Source: Erodium maritimum (taxonomy: Eukaryota > Streptophyta > Magnoliopsida > Geraniales > Geraniaceae). From it: a stretch of DNA of 64,000 bases. Within the stretch, counting starts at the first letter, position 1. The number at the start of each line of letters is the position of its first letter. Below the pieces are notes generated by a model. The model made no database searches and was not told the origin of the DNA. It was given only the letters and a program-made list of their open reading frames with translations. This document shows positions 56,535-64,000 of the stretch, piece by piece. The position numbers and the translations under genes were made by a program. The DNA lies in contig OY997596.1 in assembly GCA_963921825.1 (NCBI GenBank), positions 36,571,932-36,635,931 on the forward strand, written 5' to 3'.

Positions 56535-56594
56535 GGCTTGGATTGGTTCACACAGTTTTTAGGTTAAGCTATGGTTTCTATTTGATTTTTTCTC
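56535..56594 (-). repeat. Right terminal inverted repeat of the MULE
   Basis: GGTTAAGCTATGGTTTCTA at 56562-56580 is the complement of the left core TAGAAACCACGCTTAAC plus one base. TTTGATTTTTTCTC completes the end, followed by TTGTTTGACT (56595-56604), the target duplication. Confidence 0.75.
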
Positions 56595-56604
56595 TTGTTT
56601 GACT

Positions 56605-57600
56605 TACATTATTTTTATAAGAATAAGAAAAACACATAATATCGATGTTTATATCAATAAAGAAAATATAAATTTGAAAGGTATACGTCAATAAAATTAG
56701 GTGTCCATTAAGATGTTATTTCTTTCTCAAAGATGTTACAATGCGCCACTATAGAATATTGAAAGCTACTTTGTTCCTTTAGGAGGTATCTCACACGTAG
56801 AGATATACTTTGTCGATCTTAAAAGTCTTGTATCACAGTTTACTCTCTTTCCTTTATTTTGAAACGAATAAACTGGATATGTACATTATTTAAAAAAAAA
56901 TAAACAAGTAGGATCTTAAAAAAAATGTCTAGTGCAATAATATGACACATAAATACGAAGATAGCAGGTGATTTACCAAAAACAGAGAAAATAAAACATA
57001 AAAAGTATAAAGCAACAAAAAAAATCTGTTTTTTTCTTAAAGATGGTGATAAAAGTTAGTAGTTGGTGGCAGTCGTGTGGAAGGCACACTCCTTTGCCAT
57101 TTACTAACGTTATCGCAAATCATCACTACACGAGTGCTCTTCTCATCAGCATTCCATTTCCGACTTCTTTTTGTTTCGCTCTTCAGAATATTTCAATCAT
57201 AGGTCTTAGAAACTTGGACCGGTCAGTATCATGGGTTTACAGTGTAGTCATAAGAGAATATGCTAGCTAATGTTCCATGCATAGCACAACCCACATCTTG
57301 GCTTGTGTTTAATTATAATCAGTCTTAGGAAAAACAAACTCCAGGATATAACTATCGATTGATTTTTTAAGGAGTTTATTGTCCTACCGTCGACCGTCGA
57401 TGGGGAGTAATTAAATATTACTTTTTGCTCTCCTCGCCAGCTCACCACCAGCAACCTACAGTGACGACTTTTGTGCAGACGGAGAGCCGCCGACGGTAAG
57501 AATTTTTTTATTATTTTAATATATAAATTTTATTGAAAATTAAGGCGGATATTAGCAAAGACAAGGTCGAAATTAACAGAATCGCATTCGTTACACAAAG
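56605..57600. other. AT-rich DNA, nothing recognised
   Basis: No gene, repeat family or element end could be supported. Confidence 0.5.
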
Positions 57601-57611
57601 CCAACTAAGCA

Positions 57612-58025
57612 TGTTCACGATTTACAGTTCGTGAACATACTGGAGGAATTTCGGCTGGTCTTTAACGATCTCCCACAGCGCGAACTTCGTGAATTGGTGG
57701 CCATGTCGGGCAAAATACCGGTCCGCCGCTGCAAATCGAAAGAAATTTTCGGTTTGTCCCGACAGGGCAGCCTGAACTGCTTCACGTTAACATACTTCAA
57801 AACGGTAGATTTTCCGGGATATCTGCTGCCAATGGTCCCTGCACTGCTTCTGTGTGCGCGACGGGGAATCGGCCGGTGCATTTTGGACATAATTTGCGAA
57901 CACTTCCGCCAATACATATTAATTAGCCCCGGACGGGCATCGTGTAGCCAACATAACACCAAAACCATCTCTTCCTCGTGGCTCCAGGGGTGTACTGCTA
58001 TGCCGGCCATTACCCCTTCGAACAA
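57612..58025 (-). pseudogene. PIF/Harbinger ORF1-like (Myb/SANT) fragment A
   Basis: The minus frame begins near 58025 with HPWSHEEEMVLVLCWLHDAR, the first helix of a SANT/Myb-like domain. After a frame slip near 57905 it reads SRTQKQCRDHWQQISRKIYR and, at the end, FALWEIVKDQPKFLQ, the hallmarks of plant PIF/Harbinger ORF1 (annotated in hosts as glutathione S-transferase T3-like). Harbinger ORF1 helps the DDE transposase enter the nucleus and bind ends. No transposase is seen. A stop also lies in the middle (after YRFEVC). Confidence 0.7.
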
Positions 58026-58343
58026 GAGAAGAAAGGTAGGAAGGGGTTAGAAGGAAAGAAGCTTGGGAGCAAGAGAGGTTGTGGGTTGAACAGGTGTGAA
58101 AATAATGGAAGTAAGAGGTGCCTTTTATAGCCCAAAACCGCCGGCCACCTAGGGGTAATTTGGTCCTTTAGCATGGTCATGACAATAATGTCACGCAACC
58201 CAAGAAGTAGAAAAAAAACTACAAATTCATTAAATAAAAAAAGTACAATTCATTAAATTAAAAAAACTACAAATTAAAAAAGAAACCAATTAAAAAAACA
58301 ACAACCAACTAATTAAAATAACAAAGCACGAGATGCGGCACTA

Positions 58344-59328
58344 CTTCATCTGATTGCGCAACATCGCAAGGGTCGCAAAGTGTGCCTCAAGCTGGGGGGA
58401 GTCATGGCCGACGTGTCCTTCGATTCCTCTAACAACCATCGATCGAATGCCTTGAGCTTCAGCTGCGCTGTGTTTTCTTTTTCCAACGTCGCGTTTGCTT
58501 CTTTCGCCGCTAAATGGGCCTGGTGACCACTCTCGACAAGCTCCTTCTTGGAGGCTACATGTTTTTTTACCTCTGAGCTTCGCAGCTTTGGCAACCTTCT
58601 GACCCATAGGCCGCTGGTACGCCGTTCGGTAGTCCGAAGTAGCACCCGTGATTCGCTCACTCTCCTCCTGTGGTGTCTCTTCACAAGTGCGCTTATCCGA
58701 GTCGGTAGACACATCGACATCGAAGTGACTCATCGGTGTGCCTTCGTTTCCTTCCTCGGGCTGCTCGACTTCAAATTATTTTGAAGTCCACTTCGTCTAG
58801 TCTCTGACTAGCCTCCACCAATGTTTCCAAGTGAATGGATGTCCTTTCTTCTACTCGTACTGTTCCTCGACCAATGTCGTGACTTCATCATCGAAACGGC
58901 CGCTTCTGTGGTCCCTCATCGTCCGTGTGTAAATCTCATGGAAATTCGTCACTTTCGGATTGACTTGGGCCCAATGGTCTTTGCACTGCTTCAATGACCT
59001 TACAGGATCATCCGGTCCACGCATAGCAACAACTTCGCTGACGATGGCCCCCAATACTTCAAATTATGTTTCTGATTCCCGTGAATTGAATCGTAGGAAT
59101 TGTGCATCCAAGCTCGAACTCAACGCTCATCCTCATCGACGCTCCACATATTTTCCCCCCTTTAGGTTTTGGTGGAACCACGACGACGGCATCGGTAACC
59201 GTTGGAGATGCCTCGGTTGTCAGAACGGATGAAAGGCTGGGAGGGAACAACTGTTGCGTCAGCGGGTTGAACGTGTCGTCGGTCAACGAGGTAAACATAT
59301 GGCCCCACTCGTTGAGATCGAACGACAT
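58344..59328 (-). pseudogene. PIF/Harbinger ORF1-like fragment B
   Basis: Minus ATG at 59328 opens MSFDLNEWGHMFTSLTDDTF. After a frame change near 59055 it reads LKQCKDHWAQVNPKVTNFHE, then YTRTMRDHRSGRFDDEVTTL. The C-terminal region has RPMGQKVAKAAKLRGKK and a coiled-coil stretch to a stop near 58344. It belongs to the same family as fragment A but is not a close copy of it. The N-terminal SANT helices before QCKDHW are missing or scrambled. Confidence 0.72.
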
Positions 59329-59344
59329 TGCAAGACGAAAAAAA

Positions 59345-59679
59345 TATAACTAGTGGAGTCAGAATAGAGAGAAGAAAGGTAGAATTTGTGGATGAAAATT
59401 GAAATAAGAGGGTTGGTATTTATAGGGCTAAAAGAAAAAAAACAATTAAATTTGGGCTGCCAGCGAGCGGACACGTGTCGTTGGTGCGTCATGAGCCAAC
59501 AGCCGGTGCGACGACCAAGGAGGCCCAGCTCACCCCGCCAGCGAGAAGTGATGGCGAGGACCTCAACGGCTACATTCCCCGCCAACGACCTCCCCACCAG
59601 CTCCCAGCCAGCTCCACGCCTCCTCCTCGCCGACGATTGCTCCCCGCCAGCTCCCCGCCCACGACTGTGGATGCCCTTA
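59345..59679. other. Upstream region of Harbinger ORF1-B and a GC-rich stretch
   Basis: 59480-59680 is markedly C/G-rich (CCCCGCCAGC words repeated). No gene is supported; the open frames on the plus strand there are fortuitous. Confidence 0.4.
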
Positions 59680-59927
59680 GTACAAGAAATACCTGATGAC
59701 GTTTTAGTTGTCCAAAATACATGGTCTGGTAAAATAATTACCACAAACCATAATCTTCTGTCAAAAATAATGGAATGTTCCAGAATATTCTATTCAAAAC
59801 ACGGAATATTATGTCCAAAATCACAGAATATTCCGTGTTTTTGGACAGAAAATTATGGTTTGTGATAATTCTTTTTCCGGACAACGTATTTTGGACAACT
59901 AAAAAAGTCATCAAGTATATCTTGTAC
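59680..59927. mobile_element. 248-bp MITE with long inverted repeats
   Basis: GTACAAGAAATACCTGATGA at the left pairs with the complement of TCATCAAGTATATCTTGTAC at the right. The arms continue through AGTTGTCCAAAATAC and CACAAACCATAAT. It is flanked by TA on both sides (59678-59679 and 59928-59929), compatible with a TA target duplication. Confidence 0.82.
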
Positions 59928-59929
59928 TA

Positions 59930-60322
59930 GGAAGTCAAATGATAGTTATATGCTGGAGTTTGCCCTCAATTTTAATAAGAAAAACAATACATTATTTTGA
60001 CATTTCGCTATCTGTATCCTATCATAAATGTTAGTAGTGTGGCTATCATACTGTGACCTTTAACTGTCATAAAAAAACACCGAAAATATGAGTTTGGCAT
60101 CAAAAACCTACCCTTGATTCGAGTTGAGAATCCTATTTTCAGTGATCCGGCCCCTTTCGCCCATTTCAGGTTAGGAACACTGAATTTTTGACCGAACAAT
60201 TGGATTTTTCAGTGCCTTTTATATGATAGCAAAATGTAGGGTTGGGCAACAACGACCATTTCTTGCCACCAGACCAACTCATATGTTTCCTTTGAAAGGT
60301 CCACTTACTCCGACATCGTAAT
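59930..60322. other. No recognised feature
   Basis: AT-rich, nothing gene-like. Confidence 0.5.
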
Positions 60323-60580
60323 TTGGTAGAAGAGAAGATGACCGATCAGAATAAGATGCAGTCGGTGCCGCTTTTTAACCGTCCTAACGAGGGTGGAAGA
60401 AGTGAGGATATATTTGAGGAGGAGATGAAGATGAAGCTAGTTCCAGAGAGGAGACGAAGATTTTCACGTCCACGAAAGCTTCCACTGTCATGCCCAAGAA
60501 AGTTTCAAGAGAAGAGATCTCAAAGACGACAAACGGCCTCTACGAACAAGAATAAAAAGATGAAGAAAAATAAAGATTAA
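60323..60580 (+). CDS. Short hypothetical ORF, very basic
   Basis: 85 codons, MVEEKMTDQNKMQSVPLFN..., with a basic tail rich in R and K (ERRRRFSRPRKLP, KNKKMKKNKD). No family is recognised. Its low complexity and isolation make it more likely fortuitous or a gene fragment than a working gene. Confidence 0.2.
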   Translation: MVEEKMTDQNKMQSVPLFNRPNEGGRSEDIFEEEMKMKLVPERRRRFSRPRKLPLSCPRKFQEKRSQRRQTASTNKNKKMKKNKD

Positions 60581-61169
60581 GAAGAAGGAAGATGAGTTAA
60601 AGAAAGCAAGTACTAGCGAAATTATTCAAAAAGAAGAACATTGTATTGGCTATTGTTAATCATTTTTTGGTTTACGTTCTTCTTTGGTTCGTTACTTTGG
60701 GCCTAAACAACTAAGCCCTAGCCCGATTCTACTTATTCAAATTCAACTTCTAAACGATAGAGAAGCCGAAGAACGAAAACATCATATCGATATCAGGAGA
60801 TGATGGTTTCTGATGCTATTTTTATCGGTTAACCGGTGGTTTTCCTTCTCCAAAAGCAACAACTCACCATAGGTATGTCGGTTCTCCAAAAAAGCCACTA
60901 GTGTCGTGTCGAGTCATTCTAGTGATAGTTCGGTCGGTTCTAGCCAGTTTGTACGGTGTCGGTGAAAATTTTCTCAACCCTAGAGAAAGGTGTCAATCCA
61001 TTATTGATATGTACTAACCTTTACGATGTGTTATTGATAAAAAAAAAGGTCAAAGTGACCGTTTGATGAAATTACCCCATTCTAATATAAATTAATATTA
61101 AACATTGTGAATAACCTCAAACGACAACAGAAATGTGATATTCTATATTTTAAGGTGTCAATCCCTTTT
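60581..61169. other. No recognised feature
   Basis: AT-rich DNA. GGTGTCAATCC occurs at 60990 and 61155, but no larger repeat is seen. Confidence 0.45.
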
Positions 61170-61184
61170 AAATTACTACATTCA

Positions 61185-61865
61185 ATGGGCTTTGGGGATT
61201 TATGGATTCATTGAGTGGTTGTTTTCATAAGAGCGCGGTCCTATGTCCTTATCAATGGCTCCCTTTCTCTTGACTTTGCTCTACATAGAAGGTTAAGGAA
61301 AGTGTGTTCTTTATCTCCGCTCCTATTTGCATTAGTTGCAGAAAGTGTCCATCAATTGTTACAAAAAGGGATTCAGGCTGGGATGTTTGTTTGTGTCAGA
61401 TGTAATCCAATAGGGCCAGAGATCTCTCATTTGCAATTTGCAGATGTAACTCTTATTTTCATTGAAGCTGGTTTACAAGAGACTATAAATCTCAAACATA
61501 CTCTCAAATGCTTCCAACAGGCAACAGGTTTGAAAATCAATTTTTAGAAGTCTAAAGTCCTTGTCTTAAAGCCTAATTCTATCACTAAGGATCAAATCAT
61601 TGATATCCTGGGCTGCTTAGAGATGGAATTGTCATTTGACTACCTTGGTTTTGAATTGGGGGCCAATCCAAGTTTAAAAAAGACTTGGGATGCAGTGGTC
61701 AATAAAATCAACAAGAAACTTAGTTTGTGGAAGGCTAAACACAGGTCCTTTGAGGGAAGATTCACCCTCATCAATTCATCTCTTACTTTTCTTCCTTTGT
61801 ATTACATGTCCCTCTATAAGGCCATCAAGGAAATGAAAAAAATGACAAAGAAGGTTTCTTCATAA
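61185..61865 (+). pseudogene. LINE reverse transcriptase fragment
   Basis: Reads MGFGDLWIHW (RT block), SYVLINGSLSLDF, SPLLFALVAESVHQL, then LQFADVTLIF where the catalytic FADD should be, so the second aspartate is valine. After a stop near 61548 come LSFDYLGFELGANPSLKKTW and LSLWKAKHRSFEGRFTLINS. It is catalytically dead. Confidence 0.88.
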
Positions 61866-62400
61866 TGGGACTATTAGTAAGAAAGTTCTGCACAAAGTTA
61901 GATGGAATCTCATATGTAGACCTAAATTATCGGGAGGGTTGGGGATCAAAGATCTCCATGTCATGAACAAATATTTATTGACTAGATGCTGGTGGATATT
62001 TGGTTTGGAGAATTAGTCTTTATGGAAACAACTTTTGTGCACTAAGTATGGTTGGGATGCATCTGCTTGGGACTTGTCTAATTTCATGCTACACAATAGT
62101 TTGAGCTTCTTGTCACATATTGGATCATTTTTATCCTCTCCTAATTTTTCTAATACCTTTGGGGTTGTGGGACTTCAATGGACTATGGTCTCTGGCAATA
62201 GAGTTTTTTTTGGGGATGACATTCTGGATCTCACACTCTCCTCTCAAACACAGGTTCCAGAGGTTATACTATCTCAACCCGCAAAAAAGTGCACTGGTAT
62301 CACAATTCTACTATAGTGGGGATTGGATTCTATACTTCAGAAGACACTAGAGGGGTTGGGAGAAGGGACATTTTGCTCTCCTAAGAAAACTACTTAACAA

Positions 62401-62720
62401 TTTATGTCCCTTGTTCCTGGTGATAACAAGGTTACCTGGATCCTTGATGACAAAGGTTTTAGTGTTAAGAAAATATATCAAGCACTAGATGAACCTGAAA
62501 ACTTGACTCTTGACTGGCCTTCTCTACTCCGGGCCCCTATTCTCCCTCCCAAGATTGCTGCATTTTCCTGGTTATTGTGTATGCAGATAGTGCCAACTAA
62601 ATGTTATTTCTTGGCCAAAGGATTGTACACAAATGACATTTGGTGTCCTCTTTGTCATGAAGAACATGAGAAATTGGATCATATATTTATTGGTTGTAGA
62701 GTGTCTTGGATCATCTAGAC
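62401..62720 (+). pseudogene. LINE C-terminal zf-RVT domain
   Basis: Contains KVTWILDDKGFSVKKIYQAL, PPKIAAFSWLLCMQIVPTK, WCPLCHEEHEKLDHIFIGCR: the W...P.K...F.W and CPLC...E...H.F..C pattern of the zinc-binding domain following plant LINE RT. A further relic (WIGWKHLHPSRYKK-like, 62776-63054) extends the C-terminal region. Confidence 0.85.
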
Positions 62721-63595
62721 TTGTTGCTTAGAATGGTGAGGGTTATATGCAGCTTTTTGTGACTCCATCAAGGACTTGTTTATTGGCTGGAAGCATCTTC
62801 ATCCCTCTAGGTATAAAAAACATTGGTTTATGTTGGCATCAATTGCGATATGGAGTATCTGGCTATGCAAGAATAATGTGATATTCAACAATCACTTTGA
62901 GGAAACTAAGGTCATATTACAACACATTCAAAGTAACTCATTTCAGCTACTTTGGGCTAAATTCAAGCAGGGACTCTCATTTCCCTTTTCTTCTTGGATT
63001 TCTACTCCTAATCTCTGCAATTTCAAGGGTAACCCTCAGGGGAGGCTGCCTTGATTTGGTGAACTTGGTTTGTATTTGTGGCAGTGCAGGTTGGGGGGAA
63101 GTATATTTTTTATTCTTTACACTACTGAGATTGGTGTTTGGCTTCACTGTTGTGGTCTATGGAGAACTTGAGGACCGGTTTTCTGGTGTTGCACTGGTGT
63201 GGGATGTGTAATTTTTAGAGGGTATTAGTTCCTTTTTGGTTATGTTTTTATGGCAGATTGAAGATAGGTTGAGATTAATGGTGGGTTTCACTATCATAGT
63301 GGGATAGGGGCCTTGTTTCTGGTGTTTGTGGTGTAGTCCTGGGATTTCTTGTACCACAAGGCACGGGGTTGGGGCTTCATTTGTTGGCCCGGCTGGTGTT
63401 ACTTGCCTCTCAAGGAAACAGATTAGTTTGTTTGGGGTTACTTGCCTCTCAAGGCAAAGGTTTAGCTGAGTTCTCTTATAGTTGAAGCACAATTCCTAGT
63501 GTTAGAGATCAATTTGGATCTCTGTAAGTTGTATTTTACGTGTCCGTTTTTTCAAAGGCTAGGTTTATAAAAAGCAAAACTGTTGATAAAAAAAG

Positions 63596-64000
63596 TATGA
63601 TAAATTTATTTTTATGATAGTATAATTGAAAATTTGAAATTTATGATTTCAAACTATTTTAGGACTTTAATACCCTAATTACATATAGTCTAAAATAAAT
63701 TGTATTCGGGAGTGTTTGAACCATAGTTTTCCAAGAAAAATAAAATACAATAACTTAATCATCTATGTTAAATTACATGTATGCATTAAAACTATTTATT
63801 ACATACTAGAGTCATTTTTTATATTGGTGCACCATCAAACACCCGAAACATAAGAAATATATCCTAGCATATTACTACAGTTTTGAAACCACGTCATCGA
63901 TCAATTACTATGTGTATCAATGACAATTCCATTTTCTTACACCTTTCATTCCGTCGACGAATATTTCCACTGAAAAAACAAATATATCCATGAATCAAAT
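63596..64000. other. AT-rich DNA, nothing recognised
   Basis: No gene or element could be supported to the window end. Confidence 0.5.

Larger units (their letters stand above)
32629..56594. mobile_element. Mutator-like element carrying FAR1-type transposase and ULP1-like protease, with nested LTR elements
   Basis: The outer ends are diverged inverted repeats. Left reads GAGCCGAAATC...TAGAAACCAC-GCTTAAC; right (reverse complement) reads GAGAAAAAATC...TAGAAACCATAGCTTAAC. They are flanked by TTGTTTGGCT (32619-32628) and TTGTTTGACT (56595-56604), a 10-bp duplication with one G/A difference, within the 8-11 bp range of MULEs. Inside are a plus-strand FAR1/MURA gene and a convergent minus-strand ULP1-like gene, a pairing known from ULP1-bearing plant MULEs (Kaonashi, CUMULE). 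Removing the gypsy material (36731-39708 and 42783-53501 with the extra segment) leaves about 10 kb. Both genes are damaged, so the copy is probably dead but could still be mobilised in trans. Confidence 0.85.
61170..63595 (+). mobile_element. 5'-truncated L1-like LINE with 3' tail
   Basis: Coding relics run from mid reverse transcriptase (from about 61185) through the C-terminal zinc-binding domain to a long 3' UTR. The UTR ends GGTTTATAAAAAGCAAAACT, GTTGATAAAAAAA near 63590. ORF1, endonuclease and the first half of RT are missing, the usual result of incomplete reverse transcription. A target duplication was not identified. TTACTTGCCTCTCAAGG is repeated in the 3' UTR (63400 and 63439). Confidence 0.88.

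Overview
This is nuclear DNA from a flowering plant, almost certainly a eudicot and possibly an asterid. The evidence is spliceosomal introns, plant-specific families (group A and group I bZIPs, FAR1-type transposase, PIF/Harbinger ORF1) and dense nests of plant transposable elements. Only one locus looks like a host gene that could still be expressed, a GBF4-like group A bZIP at 8685-13368, and it carries two nonsense changes. Most of the rest is decayed mobile DNA.

Layout. 1-1576: 3' part of a Ty3/gypsy-type LTR. 1577-3060: unassigned repetitive DNA. 3061-8684: AT-rich, intron-like DNA holding exon fragments of unrelated genes (nuclear poly(A)-binding protein, IST1-like). 8685-13368: GBF4-like gene, with two long-TIR MITEs and other small repeats in its introns. 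13820-15240: short Ty1/copia derivative. 15539-19455: three LINE-related pieces, two with RRM-type ORF1. 19889-22242: 3'-truncated Ty1/copia joined to a truncated group I bZIP pseudogene (exons at 23056-24316). 24690-30101: LINE ORF1 relic interrupted by a minus-strand Ty1/copia. 30102-32618: short tandem repeats and an unidentified GC-rich block.

The main object is at 32629-56594: a Mutator-like element (MULE) of about 10 kb, expanded to 24 kb by nested LTR retrotransposons. Its diverged terminal inverted repeats are flanked by a 10-bp target duplication with one mismatch. It carries two convergent genes: a FAR1/MURA-type transposase on the plus strand (zinc-binding N-terminal domain, DDE core, SWIM finger, CCHC knuckle) and a ULP1-like (C48) SUMO-protease-like gene on the minus strand. 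Its non-coding parts are saturated with a TTGATAAA-type motif. A solo gypsy LTR with a perfect TTAAG duplication sits between the two genes. A Tekay/Del-type chromovirus split a coding exon of the ULP1 gene. A later tandem duplication plus LTR recombination left a second copy of about 1.4 kb of the ULP1 gene.

56605-64000: two PIF/Harbinger ORF1 relics on the minus strand, a TIR-flanked MITE, a small unassigned ORF, and a 5'-truncated L1-like LINE ending at about 63595.

Many of the in-frame stops are of the kind produced by C-to-T or G-to-A change (CAG to TAG, CAA to TAA, CGA to TGA, TGG to TGA), as expected for methylated, silenced repeats. All identifications come from reading motifs and gene structure by eye. 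No database search was run.
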